Of a stretch of DNA of 64,000 nucleotides, positions 8,770-17,704 are shown piece after piece. The notes beneath the pieces are model-generated. The model did no database searches. It saw nothing but the letters and a program-made list of their open reading frames with translations, and was not told the origin of the DNA. The position numbers and the translations under genes are program-made. The DNA lies in the NCBI GenBank assembly GCA_027320105.1, contig DAHVMA010000037.1:52076-116075 (forward strand), read 5' to 3'. This stretch comes from JAKAQB01 sp027320105 (GTDB taxonomy: Bacteria > Actinomycetota > Acidimicrobiia > Acidimicrobiales > Palsa-688). The first letter of the stretch is position 1. Each line of letters starts with the position of its first letter.

Positions 8770-8815
8770 CTGCGGCCTCCTTCGCGGGTCGGGGTCCGGC
8801 TGGTGTTCTACCCCA

Positions 8816-9919
8816 TCAGGGCAGCAGCACGAGATCGTCCCGATGGACGACCTCGTCGGGTACGTCGTCGGGGAGGCTCGCCGTGCGCCGGCCGGCAAGC
8901 TCCTTCAGCCGCTCGGCGCTGTAGCGGGAGATGCCCTTGGCGAACACCGCCCCGTCGGGTCCCGCCAGGGCGACGGCATCGTCGGCGTCGAAGGTCCCCT
9001 CGACGCCCGTCACCCCGGCCGGCAGGAGCGACACGCCGCGCGTGGTGAGCGCCGTCAGGGCGCCGTGGTCCACGACGATCGTGCCGCTGGCGGCGACCGC
9101 GAACGCGATCCACAGCTTGCGCGCCGGCAGCCGCGTGGCGCGGGGGCGCACGGCCGTCCCCACGCCGGGCACGCCACCGGCGGCGTCGGCGAGCACCCCG
9201 GGCCGGCCGGCATCTGCGATGACGGCCCGCACACCCGACCACGCAGCGATCTTGGCCGCCGCCAGCTTCGAGGCCATCCCTCCACTTCCCCGCTCGCCGG
9301 CACCGCCGGCGAGGGCTTCGAGCTCGTGGTCGACCTCGGCGATCTCCTCGACGAGGGACGCCTCGGCGTCGACCCGCGGGTCGGCGGTGAGCAGACCGGG
9401 GGTGTCGGTCAGCAACACGAGCAGGTCGGCACCGACGAGGTGGGCGACCAGGGCGGCGAGCCGGTCGTTGTCCCCGAACCGGATCTCGTCGTCGGCGATG
9501 GCGTCGTTCTCGTTGACGATGGGCACCACGCCCAGGTCGAGCAGCACTGCGAGGGTCTGGCGGGCGTGCAGGTACTGGGTGCGGTCGACGAAGTCATGGG
9601 GGGCGAGCAGCACCTGTCCTCCCACCAGGCCGACGGCGGCGAGGGCCCGGTACCACTCGAGCAACAGGTGACCCTGACCGACGGCGGAGACTGCCTGCAG
9701 CACGGCGACGTCAGCGGGGGGCCGGTCGGCGAAGCCGAGGTGCGGGAGCCCGGCAGCTATGGCGCCGCTCGTGACGACGACCACCCTGCTGCCAGCAGCA
9801 CGGAGCCCGGCGACCTCCGCGGCGAGCTTGTCGATGGCGGCCGGCTCGAGGTGGCCGCGGCGGTCGGTGACCGAGGAAGTGCCGACCTTCACGACGACGC
9901 GGGGGCTCACCGCCTCCAT
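8816..9919 (-). CDS. proB: Glutamate 5-kinase with C-terminal PUA domain
   Basis: First step of proline synthesis: phosphorylates glutamate on the gamma carboxyl using ATP. The 367-residue protein has the amino-acid kinase fold, starting VVVKVGTSSVTD, then VTSGAIAAG, VNENDAIADDEIRFGDND and GSGGMASKLAAAKIA. A PUA domain fills the last 90 residues or so. It lies 21 bp downstream of obg, a common obg-proB-proA order that here is interrupted by gnd and the pspA-like gene before proA. Confidence 0.96.
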   Translation of the reverse strand: MEAVSPRVVVKVGTSSVTDRRGHLEPAAIDKLAAEVAGLRAAGSRVVVVTSGAIAAGLPHLGFADRPPADVAVLQAVSAVGQGHLLLEWYRALAAVGLVGGQVLLAPHDFVDRTQYLHARQTLAVLLDLGVVPIVNENDAIADDEIRFGDNDRLAALVAHLVGADLLVLLTDTPGLLTADPRVDAEASLVEEIAEVDHELEALAGGAGERGSGGMASKLAAAKIAAWSGVRAVIADAGRPGVLADAAGGVPGVGTAVRPRATRLPARKLWIAFAVAASGTIVVDHGALTALTTRGVSLLPAGVTGVEGTFDADDAVALAGPDGAVFAKGISRYSAERLKELAGRRTASLPDDVPDEVVHRDDLVLLP

Positions 9920-9940
9920 TGTGGCAGGCAGCGCCTGCCG

Positions 9941-11173
9941 CTACTCCGGCTCGTAGTCGAACTCGAAGTCGCCGATCCGGACCCGCTCGCCGGAGCGGGC
10001 GCCGGCACGAGCAAGGGCGCGCTCGACGCCGAGGCCACGCAAGCGGGCCTGGGCGTACTCGAGCGCCTGCGGGTCGGTGAGGTCCGACAGGGCGACGGCT
10101 CGAAGCGCCGGGCGGCCCCGTACGACCCAGGACCCGTCGGTGTCCCGCTCGACGGCCACGCCGGCCGGCGCCGGGCGGTGCACGGCCGTGCGGACCGGCC
10201 GCGGCTGGCTGGCCCGGGCCTCGGAGACGAGGATCGCCAGCCGGCCGAGCAGCGGGCGGAGCCCCGCACCGGTGACAGCGGAGATCCTTATGGCCGGCTC
10301 GGTGGCGTCGGGTGCTGCGTCGAGCTTGGTGCCGACGATCAGGCGGGGGCGGTCGAGCAGCTCGGGCCGGTAACGCCCCAGCTCCCCCAGCAGCACGGAC
10401 TCCTGCTCGCTGGGCAGCCGCCCGCCGGCGCCGGTGAGGTCGCAGAGCACGACGAGCACCCGGGCGCGCTCGATGTGACGGAGGAACTGGTGGCCGAGGC
10501 CCCGTCCATCGCTGGCACCTTCGATGAGGCCGGGGATGTCGGCGACGACGAGCTCGTGATCGTCGTAGCGGACGACGCCGAGGTGTGGTTCGAGGGTGGT
10601 GAACGGGTAGTCAGCGATCTTGGGCTTGGCGGCGGAGATGCGGGAGATCAGCGTGCTCTTGCCGGCGTTGGGGAACCCGACGAGGGCGACGTCCGCCATG
10701 AGCTTGAGCTCCAGGTCGAGCCAGCGCTCCTCGCCGAGCTCGGCCTGCTCGGCGAACGCCGGCGCGCGGCGCCGGTTGGAGAGGAACCGGGCGTTTCCCC
10801 GACCTCCCTCGCCGCCGTGGGCGGCGAGGGACCGGTCGCCATCCACGGTGAGGTCAGCGAGGACGGTGCCGTCCCGGTCCCGGACGACAGTCCCCTCGGG
10901 GACGGCCACGAGCAGGTCGGCGCCGCTGCGCCCGTGACGGCCCTTCCCACTCCCGTGGGCGCCGTCGCCGGCGCGGCGGTGGGGGTGATCGCGAAAGCCG
11001 TAGAGGGATGCGACGTTGCGGTCGGCGACCAACCACACGTCCCCGCCCCGGCCGCCGTCCCCGCCGTCAGGCCCGCCTCTGGCTACGTGCGCCTCCCGCC
11101 TGAACGAGACGGCGCCGGCACCACCATCGCCGGCTCTGACATGGACCTGGGCTTCGTCGATGAACGCGGGCAT
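9941..11173 (-). CDS. obg: Obg GTPase (ribosome assembly/stress GTPase)
   Basis: The 410-residue protein has the glycine-rich Obg domain (about 1-155; FIDEAQVHVRAGDGGAG), a G domain with G1 GFPNAGKST, G3 ADIPGLIEGAS and G4-like VGTKLD, and a C-terminal OCT domain ending near EFDYEPE. Obg GTPases bind the 50S subunit and respond to ppGpp. It lies 14 bp after rpmA in the conserved rplU-rpmA-obg order. Confidence 0.96.
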   Translation of the reverse strand: MPAFIDEAQVHVRAGDGGAGAVSFRREAHVARGGPDGGDGGRGGDVWLVADRNVASLYGFRDHPHRRAGDGAHGSGKGRHGRSGADLLVAVPEGTVVRDRDGTVLADLTVDGDRSLAAHGGEGGRGNARFLSNRRRAPAFAEQAELGEERWLDLELKLMADVALVGFPNAGKSTLISRISAAKPKIADYPFTTLEPHLGVVRYDDHELVVADIPGLIEGASDGRGLGHQFLRHIERARVLVVLCDLTGAGGRLPSEQESVLLGELGRYRPELLDRPRLIVGTKLDAAPDATEPAIRISAVTGAGLRPLLGRLAILVSEARASQPRPVRTAVHRPAPAGVAVERDTDGSWVVRGRPALRAVALSDLTDPQALEYAQARLRGLGVERALARAGARSGERVRIGDFEFDYEPE

Positions 11174-11187
11174 GCACCCGCCGGGGG

Positions 11188-11445
11188 TCAGGCCTGCTCG
11201 GTGAGGACGTCGACGAGCCGGCGCCGCTTGCGGGAGCCGAACTTGACCTTGCCGTCAGCCAAGGCGAACAGGGTGTCGTCCCCGCCACGGCCGACGTTCT
11301 CACCGGGGTGGAAGTGGGTGCCACGCTGGCGCACGATGATCGAACCGGCGGTCACAGCCGTCCCGTCGAACACCTTCACCCCGAGGCGCTGGGCCGCCGA
11401 GTCACGGCCGTTGCGGGTGGAGCCACCGCCTTTGGTCTTGGACAT
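11188..11445 (-). CDS. rpmA: 50S ribosomal protein L27
   Basis: Small basic protein of 85 residues with the L27 signature GGGSTRNGRDSAAQRLGVK and a core that continues IIVRQRGTHFHPGENVGRG. L27 lies near the peptidyl-transferase centre with its N-terminal arm. No N-terminal cleavage extension of the Firmicutes type is seen. It is 11 bp downstream of rplU and 14 bp upstream of obg. Confidence 0.98.
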   Translation of the reverse strand: MSKTKGGGSTRNGRDSAAQRLGVKVFDGTAVTAGSIIVRQRGTHFHPGENVGRGGDDTLFALADGKVKFGSRKRRRLVDVLTEQA

Positions 11446-11456
11446 CCTGCTTCCCT

Positions 11457-11765
11457 CTACCGGCTGATGCCGGTGATCTCGATCGTCGTGTAGTGCTGGC
11501 GGTGACCCCAGTGCGTGCGGGCCCGGGCCTTGGGCTTGTACTTGAGGCCGCGGATCTTGGGCCCGGTGGCGGTGCCGACGATCCGAGCGGTCACGGCTGC
11601 CGCGCCGAGCTCCTCCGGCCGGGCCAGCACCGTGTCACCGTCCACGAGGAGGACGGGCGTGAAGTGCAGGTCGCTGCCGGGCTCGCCGTCGAGGCGCTCG
11701 ACGGCGAGGGTCTGGCCCTCCTCGACCCGCTCCTGCTTTCCACCGGTCTTGATCACTGCGTACAC
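11457..11765 (-). CDS. rplU: 50S ribosomal protein L21
   Basis: The 102-residue protein starts MYAVIKTGGKQ and has the L21 C-terminal signature KPKARARTHWGHRQHYTTIEI. It binds 23S rRNA in the large subunit. It follows rng after 23 bp and begins the rplU-rpmA-obg set, so all four genes probably share a transcript. Confidence 0.98.
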   Translation of the reverse strand: MYAVIKTGGKQERVEEGQTLAVERLDGEPGSDLHFTPVLLVDGDTVLARPEELGAAAVTARIVGTATGPKIRGLKYKPKARARTHWGHRQHYTTIEITGISR

Positions 11766-11788
11766 GAGGGTGAGAGCCTACCAGCCGG

Positions 11789-13720
11789 CTACAACAGCGT
11801 GTCGTCGATGAGGAAGCCGCGTCCTCCACACGTCGGGCAGGTCTCGGACATCGACTCGACGAGGCCCTCCGATACCCGCTTGCGCGTCATCTCCACGAGG
11901 CCGAGCTCGGAGATCTCTGAGACCTGCGTCCTCGTCTTGTCCCGGGCCAGGGCGTCGCGGAAGGTCCTCACGACCCGGGCCCGGTTGGAGACGATCTCCA
12001 TGTCGATGAAGTCGATGACGATGATGCCGCCGATGTCCCGCAGCCGCAGCTGGCGGGCGACCTCCTCGGCGGCCTCCAGGTTGTTGCGGAAGACCGTCTC
12101 CTCCAAGTTGGAGGTCCCGACGTTGCGCCCGGTGTTGACGTCGATCACCGTGAGGGCCTCGGTCCGCTCGATGATGATCGAGCCACCGGAGGGCAGCCAC
12201 ACCTTGCGGTCCAGGGCTTTGTGGATCTGCTCGTGTATGTGGTGGCGCTCGAACACGGGGAGGGGGTCATCGCTGTCGCCGGCGTGCTCGACCCGGTCCG
12301 CCAACTCGGGGCTGATGCTGGCGACGTAGTCGCGGACCTCCTCGTACAGCTCCCGGTCGTCGATGATGACGCCCCTGTAGTCCTTGTTGAACTCCTCGCG
12401 GATCACCCTGACAGCCATGCTCGGCTCGCGGTAGAGCAAGGCGGGCGCCTTGGCGGTGGCAGCGCGCTCCTCGATCCGTCGCCACTGGGACAGCAGCCGG
12501 GCGACGTCGCGTTGCAGTTCGTCGGCGGTGGCACCTTCGGCGGCCGTCCGGACGATGAGGCCGTGGCCGGCCGGCCTGACCTCGTCCAGGATGCGGCGGA
12601 GCCGCTTGCGCTCCTCATCGGGCAGTCGCTTGGAGATCCCGTACGTGTCGCTGTTTGGGATGAGCACCACGAAGCGGCCCGGGAGCGACACCTCCTGGGC
12701 GAGGCGGGCCCCCTTGGCACCGATCGGGTTCTTGGTCACCTGGCAGAGGATCGTCTGGCGGGGCTTCAGGAGCTGCTCGATGCGGGCATCACGGGCCGCA
12801 CCGGGGAGTCGCCCACGGGTGGGCTTGGCGCCACCGTTGCCACCCGCCGAGGCGTCGAGGTCGTCACGGTCGTAGCGGACGTCGCCGCGGTACAGCACGG
12901 CGTTCTTGGGGGTCCCGATGTCGACGAACGCCGCCTCCATGCCGGGCAGGACGTTCTGGACCCGACCCAGGTAGATGTTGCCGTCGATCTGGGTGGCGTC
13001 GTCGACCTGCCTGGACACGTAGTGCTCGATGAGGGCCCGCCCTTCGAGCACGGCGATCTGGGTTGCGGTCGGGCCGGCGTGGACCACCATCAGGTACCGC
13101 CCGACGGGCCGGCCCTTGCGCTCCCGGCCACGCCGGCGCTCCAGGGTTTCGGCGTCGACTTCGGCCGGCTCGTCCACGATGACGGCTTCGACGGGCAAGC
13201 GGTCGGCGCCCGCTCCACCCCGCGACCGGGAACCGCCCCTCCGCCGGCGCCGCGGACCCGCTGCGCTCGGACGGGACGCGCCCGCCTGGCCACCCGCTGG
13301 GCTCGGTGCCGGGGGCGCCGGACGGGTGTCACCGATCCTCGGGCGGGACGGCAGGGGCCGGCTGTCCCCGACGGCCGGGCGCGACGGTGGCGCCGGCTCG
13401 CCCGGCAACCCGGGGGAGGCCGGCGGGGGGCCAGCCGCTGCTGGCGGGGCGCCGTCCTCGGACCGGGGAGCGCCGGCGCTGCGGCTGCGACCGCGCCCGC
13501 CACGCGAGCCGCGCCGGCGGCGCCTGGCCGCTGACAGGCCGTCAGCGTCGTCGTCGCCCGCGCCGGCGGCGCCATCCCCGGCCGGCCCGGCGGTGGGCGG
13601 CTCAGTCGGGGGCGGTCCCCCCGGGGAGGGTTGCGGATCGCTGCCGAGAGGCACGACCTGCGGGCGGGTGGAGGGGGCGTCCCCGGGGGTCCCGGAGCTC
13701 GCCGGCGCTGCGTCGGACAT
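11789..13720 (-). CDS. rng: Ribonuclease E/G family endoribonuclease
   Basis: Endoribonuclease for rRNA maturation and mRNA decay. Of 643 residues, the catalytic core occupies about 190-640: an S1 RNA-binding segment beginning near IDGNIYLGRVQNVLPGMEAAFVDIG, the RNase H-like and DNase I-like parts with TVIDVNTGRN and GGIIVIDFIDME (metal ligands), and the zinc link CPTCGGRG near the C-terminus. The first 190 residues are a Pro/Arg/Ala-rich disordered extension, as in actinobacterial RNase E/G, which lack the long E. coli C-terminal scaffold. It sits between the TIGR03936 gene and rplU. Confidence 0.95.
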   Translation of the reverse strand: MSDAAPASSGTPGDAPSTRPQVVPLGSDPQPSPGGPPPTEPPTAGPAGDGAAGAGDDDADGLSAARRRRRGSRGGRGRSRSAGAPRSEDGAPPAAAGPPPASPGLPGEPAPPSRPAVGDSRPLPSRPRIGDTRPAPPAPSPAGGQAGASRPSAAGPRRRRRGGSRSRGGAGADRLPVEAVIVDEPAEVDAETLERRRGRERKGRPVGRYLMVVHAGPTATQIAVLEGRALIEHYVSRQVDDATQIDGNIYLGRVQNVLPGMEAAFVDIGTPKNAVLYRGDVRYDRDDLDASAGGNGGAKPTRGRLPGAARDARIEQLLKPRQTILCQVTKNPIGAKGARLAQEVSLPGRFVVLIPNSDTYGISKRLPDEERKRLRRILDEVRPAGHGLIVRTAAEGATADELQRDVARLLSQWRRIEERAATAKAPALLYREPSMAVRVIREEFNKDYRGVIIDDRELYEEVRDYVASISPELADRVEHAGDSDDPLPVFERHHIHEQIHKALDRKVWLPSGGSIIIERTEALTVIDVNTGRNVGTSNLEETVFRNNLEAAEEVARQLRLRDIGGIIVIDFIDMEIVSNRARVVRTFRDALARDKTRTQVSEISELGLVEMTRKRVSEGLVESMSETCPTCGGRGFLIDDTLL

Positions 13721-13735
13721 GGAATCGGTCCCTTC

Positions 13736-14506
13736 TCATGACGCGCGCTCCGAAGGAGCGGGCGGCGCGCCCGTCGCCACGCTGGGAGCCTCGAGGGGCT
13801 CCCACCGGGCGCCGTCGCGCGAAATCCATTGGTGTAGACGTCGGGGGTCGCGCTCCTCGAGGGCGCCCCCGGCTCCGAGGCCGGCGAGGAGCTCCGCCGG
13901 GCGGAGGCTCCGGGGCCGGCAGGCCAGCTCGGCCTGCAGCCGGACGCCGCCGGCGTGGGGCGGGCCGGCGGCGCCGAGCACCCGGAGGTCGAGCACCGCC
14001 TCACGGACGTCGTCGGTGACCTCCCGCCCCTTGCGGGAGCGGGTCAGCACCAGCGTGGAGTCGGCCAGCAGCTGCTCGCAGCTCACCGCCAGCGCGCCGG
14101 GGTCGACCCGGCCCCGCCCGGCCCTGACGGCCACCCACTGCCACGTGCAGGAGGTGACCTCCTCCTGGAGGGAGGCGGCGCCGGCCGGCAGCGCTGCGGC
14201 AGCCACGGCGTCGACACCGTCAGGGAGGGCGTCCGACAGGCCCCCGAGCAGCGCCGGCACGTCGCCGCACAGCTCGACACCGCGGTCACCACCGGCGAGC
14301 TCCACATCCAGGTACTCGGCCAGCGACTCGTGGCCGGTGGGGAGCGCCAAGCCGAAGCTCACCTTCGGGCGCGGCGTGAAGCCCTCGCTGTAGGCGAGGG
14401 GCAGCTGGACCCGGCGGAACGCCCGCTCCCACATGCGGGCGACGTCGCGGTGGCTGGTCCAGCGGACCTTGCCGAGCTTGGTGAAGCGGAGGCGGACCCG
14501 TGTCAC
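13736..14506 (-). CDS. TIGR03936-family (DUF2344) radical-SAM-linked protein
   Basis: From GTG 14506 the product is 256 residues: VTRVRLRFTKLGKVRWTSHRD at the start, then EGFTPRPKVSFGLALPTG. This is the family always found fused to, or beside, the TIGR03960 radical-SAM protein; its biochemical role is not established. Start and upstream stop overlap as GTGA (14503-14506), so translation is coupled. A longer open frame to 14725 would lie inside the upstream gene and is rejected. Confidence 0.9.
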   Translation of the reverse strand: MTRVRLRFTKLGKVRWTSHRDVARMWERAFRRVQLPLAYSEGFTPRPKVSFGLALPTGHESLAEYLDVELAGGDRGVELCGDVPALLGGLSDALPDGVDAVAAAALPAGAASLQEEVTSCTWQWVAVRAGRGRVDPGALAVSCEQLLADSTLVLTRSRKGREVTDDVREAVLDLRVLGAAGPPHAGGVRLQAELACRPRSLRPAELLAGLGAGGALEERDPRRLHQWISRDGARWEPLEAPSVATGAPPAPSERAS

Positions 14507-16461
14507 CGGCTCGCCGCCCCAACGGCGCGGGGCCGCAGCTCGACGGGCACCGACCCGCCACCGCTTTGGTCCTGGCCGGTGCCCTGGCTCCCGCCCGCGG
14601 GCGGCAGCGGTGAGGCGACGACGTGCTCGATGCCGTAGCCGGTGCACGCACCGCAGTCGTAGCACGCCGTCCACCTGCAGTCCGGCGTGCCGGCTGCGGC
14701 CAGGGCGTCCCGCCACTCCTGCCACAGGAAATCCCGGTGCAACCCGGCCGAGACGTGGTCCCAGGGGAGCAGCTCGTCCTCGGGCCGCTCACGGTGCACA
14801 TACCACTCGAGCGACAGGCCGTGCGCATCCATGGCCGACGTCCAGCGGCCGAGGTCGAAGTGCTCCGACCACTCCTGGAAGGTGCCGCCCCGGCGCCACA
14901 CCTCCTCGATGACCGCCCCGACACGCCGGTCCCCCCGGCTGGCGATCCCCTCGGCGACCGACGCCCTCGGGTCGTGCCAGCGCAGCTGCACGCCTGGGTC
15001 CCCGCGGGTCGCGCCCCGCAGCAGGCCAACCTTGGCGCACAGCTCCTCGACGGTGTCCTGGCGGAACCACTGGAACGGGGTCTGCGGCTTCGGCACGAAC
15101 CCGCCGACGGAGGCGGTCACCCTCGGAGCACGCACGTGGCTCCGGCCGACGGCGGCGCAGTTGCGGGCGAGCTCGGCGATGCCGAGGGTGTCCTCCTCGG
15201 TCTCGGTGGGCAGTCCGGTGAGGAAGTACAGCTTCAGCCGGTGCCATCCTTGGGAGAAGGCGGCCTCCACGGCGCCGTAGAGCTCCTCCTCCCGGATGAG
15301 CTTGTTGATCACCTGGCGCATCCGCCAGGTACCGCCCTCCGGGGCGAAGGTGAGCCCGGTGCGCCGGACCTTCTGGATCTCGGCGGCGACGCCGACCGTG
15401 AAGGCATCCACCCGGAGGCTCGGCAGGCTCACCGACACCTGACCGCTGCAGGCGGGGTCGTTGATGATCCCGCTCACGACCTCATCGATGCCGGAGAAGT
15501 CGGCGCTCGACAGCGACGTGAGGCTCACCTCGTCGTAGCCGGTCCTGTCCAGGCCGGAGCGCACCATCTCCCGCACCTGGCTGGCAGGCCGCTCGCGGAC
15601 CGGGCGGGTGATCATGCCCGCCTGGCAGAAGCGGCACCCGCGGGTGCAGCCCCGGAAGATCTCCACGTTGAGCCGGTCGTGGACGACCTCGGTGAGCGGC
15701 ACCAGCTGCCGGCGGGGGTACGGCCAGGCGCCGAGGTCGGCGACGGTGCGCTTCTCCACCACCGCCGGCACGTCCGGGTACCGAGGGGTGACGGCGACCA
15801 GGCGAGGACCGTCGTAGCTGACGTCGTAGAGGCTGGGCACGTACACCCCGCCGACGGTGGCCAGCTCGCGGAGCACCCGGCGGCGGGAGCCCTCGGTGCG
15901 GCCGGAGCGCTTCCACGCTGCCACCACCTCGGTGATCTCGCCCACCACCTCCTCCCCGTCGCCGATCACGAACGCGTCGACGAACTCGGCGAGGGGCTCC
16001 GGGTTGAAGGTGCAGTGCCCGCCGGCGACCACGAGCGGGTCCTGCGGCCGTCGCCGGCCGGCGTGGACGTCCACGCCGGCAAGGTCGATGCAGTTGAGGA
16101 CGTTGGTGTACACCAGCTCGGCGGACAGGTTGAAGGCGAGCACGTCGAAGCTGCCTGCGGGACGATGGGTCTCCAGGCTGAACAGCGGCACGCCGGCGCG
16201 CCGCATCTCCGCCTCCATGTCCGTCCACGGGGCGTAGCTGCGCTCTGCGGCAGCGTCGCCCCGCTCGTTGAGCAGCTCGTAGAGGATCTGCAGGCCCTGG
16301 TTGGGGAGGCCGACCTCGTAGGCGTCGGGGTACACGAGCAGCCACGCCGCCCGGCCCGGACCGTGGGCGGGCACCGTCGCCCCGTCCTCGCACCCGATGT
16401 AGCGCGCCGGCTTGTGCACCCGGGCCAGGAGGGGCTCGATCCGCGGCCACAGCGACGTCAT
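14503..16461 (-). CDS. TIGR03960-family B12-binding-fold/radical SAM protein
   Basis: About 652 residues from ATG 16461. An N-terminal cobalamin-binding-like region (about 45-190) precedes a radical SAM domain with the [4Fe-4S] motif C-x3-C-x2-C seen as GCTRGCRFCQAG. The C-terminal third carries further cysteines, including the CYDCGAC segment. The family is widespread and uncharacterised; its fixed partner, TIGR03936, follows with a 4-bp overlap. If it does use B12, the cobalamin locus in the same window could supply it, but that is inference. A TACACT -10-like box (16472-16477, minus strand) would give a leader of only a few bases. Confidence 0.88.
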   Translation of the reverse strand: MTSLWPRIEPLLARVHKPARYIGCEDGATVPAHGPGRAAWLLVYPDAYEVGLPNQGLQILYELLNERGDAAAERSYAPWTDMEAEMRRAGVPLFSLETHRPAGSFDVLAFNLSAELVYTNVLNCIDLAGVDVHAGRRRPQDPLVVAGGHCTFNPEPLAEFVDAFVIGDGEEVVGEITEVVAAWKRSGRTEGSRRRVLRELATVGGVYVPSLYDVSYDGPRLVAVTPRYPDVPAVVEKRTVADLGAWPYPRRQLVPLTEVVHDRLNVEIFRGCTRGCRFCQAGMITRPVRERPASQVREMVRSGLDRTGYDEVSLTSLSSADFSGIDEVVSGIINDPACSGQVSVSLPSLRVDAFTVGVAAEIQKVRRTGLTFAPEGGTWRMRQVINKLIREEELYGAVEAAFSQGWHRLKLYFLTGLPTETEEDTLGIAELARNCAAVGRSHVRAPRVTASVGGFVPKPQTPFQWFRQDTVEELCAKVGLLRGATRGDPGVQLRWHDPRASVAEGIASRGDRRVGAVIEEVWRRGGTFQEWSEHFDLGRWTSAMDAHGLSLEWYVHRERPEDELLPWDHVSAGLHRDFLWQEWRDALAAAGTPDCRWTACYDCGACTGYGIEHVVASPLPPAGGSQGTGQDQSGGGSVPVELRPRAVGAASR

Positions 16462-16522
16462 CTCCCGACAAAGTGTAGCGGGGAGGCGGCCCGGGGCCGT
16501 CCCCCGCCGCGACACCAAGGAC

Positions 16523-17704
16523 TCAGCTGAAGCGGCGCATCCGGACGTTGAGCACGAGCCCGACGCACGCGAACTCGATCAGCAGCGCCGAGCCTCCATA
16601 GCTCATCCAGGGCAGCGGGATCCCGGCGACGGGCATCAACCCCATGGTCATGCCGATGTTCTCGAATATCTCGAACACGAAGTAGCCGAGCACCCCAGCG
16701 CACACAAGGCGCCCGAAGGCGTCCCGGGACAGCACCGCCGCCTGCCAGGTGCGCCAGATCACGACGAGGAACACGGCGAGCAGTGCGGCGCACCCCACCA
16801 GCCCCACCTGCTCGCCGACGGCGCTGAAGATGAAGTCCGTCGACTGGGCGGGCACCTGCGACAGGTTGGTGGCGCTGCCGTGCCCGATCCCCTGGCCTAG
16901 GAGGCCGCCGTGGGCGATGGCGTCCTTGGACCTGACGAGGTTGAAGATGGAGGCCCCAGCCGGGGTCTGCAGCAGGCGGGCACTCACGTTGTTGGGCGTG
17001 CGGAGGAAGGAGATGATGCGCAGCCTCTGGTAGCCCTTCAGCACGCCGAGCTCGACCACGGCGACGACCGTGACCACGGCGGCGGCGGCCAGGACCGCGA
17101 GCAGCCGCCCCCGGGCTCCGCCGACGACGATGACGACGGCCGCGATGGCGAGGAGGACGAGGGCAGACCCGAGCGCCGGCTGCTTGTACACCAGCACGAA
17201 CGGCACGACCGTGAGCGCCAGGATCACCCCGGCCGCCCGCGCCGGGAGGCGGCCGCGGAAGTGGGCGGCGTAGGCGGCGAGGCAGACGGCGAGGGCCATC
17301 TTGGCGAGCTCGGCGGGTTCGAACTGGTAGGGGCCGATCTTGAACCAGGCCTGCGAGCCCGAAACCCGGTGGCCCACGCCGAAGACGGCGACGAGCGCCA
17401 GCACCGTGCCGGCGTACAGGAGCCAGGCCCAGTCCCGGTAACGCCGGTAGTCCACCGCGGCGACGGCCAGCATGACGCCTGCTCCGAGGACGACGTACTC
17501 CGCCTGCTTCTTGGCCACATAGAGCCCTGAGCGCCCGGCCGTCTCGAGCGGTACCCGCGTCGTGGACCACACCATGACCACGCCGAAAGCCGACACGAGC
17601 AACACGGCCCCGATGAGGACGAAATCGAGATGTCGCCAGGCGGAGGGGCCCCGCCGTCGGACGTGGGCTCCGGGAGCGGGGCGCACGTCGGTGAGCATCG
17701 TCAT
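16523..17704 (-). CDS. rodA: RodA/FtsW-type SEDS peptidoglycan glycosyltransferase
   Basis: Polytopic inner-membrane protein of 393 residues that polymerises lipid II during cell elongation. About ten hydrophobic helices are visible; conserved SEDS segments include GSQAWFKIGPYQFEPAELAK, QPALGSALVL and the C-terminal MPVAGIPLPWMSYGGSALL. The ATG at 17704 overlaps the mrdA stop (ATGA), so RodA and its PBP2 partner are translationally coupled. The neighbouring mreBCD genes complete the elongasome. Confidence 0.94.
   Translation of the reverse strand: MTMLTDVRPAPGAHVRRRGPSAWRHLDFVLIGAVLLVSAFGVVMVWSTTRVPLETAGRSGLYVAKKQAEYVVLGAGVMLAVAAVDYRRYRDWAWLLYAGTVLALVAVFGVGHRVSGSQAWFKIGPYQFEPAELAKMALAVCLAAYAAHFRGRLPARAAGVILALTVVPFVLVYKQPALGSALVLLAIAAVVIVVGGARGRLLAVLAAAAVVTVVAVVELGVLKGYQRLRIISFLRTPNNVSARLLQTPAGASIFNLVRSKDAIAHGGLLGQGIGHGSATNLSQVPAQSTDFIFSAVGEQVGLVGCAALLAVFLVVIWRTWQAAVLSRDAFGRLVCAGVLGYFVFEIFENIGMTMGLMPVAGIPLPWMSYGGSALLIEFACVGLVLNVRMRRFS

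Noticed and set aside
8711..11467. Open frame of 918 codons on the plus strand opposite proB, obg and rpmA
   Set aside because: Antisense to three conserved genes; composition is Asp/Gly/Val/Glu-rich as expected for a codon-mirrored frame, and nothing matches a family.
14623..16530. Open frame of 635 codons on the plus strand opposite the TIGR03960 gene
   Set aside because: Mirror of a real radical-SAM gene with intact cluster cysteines on the other strand; His/Asp/Gly-rich shadow.
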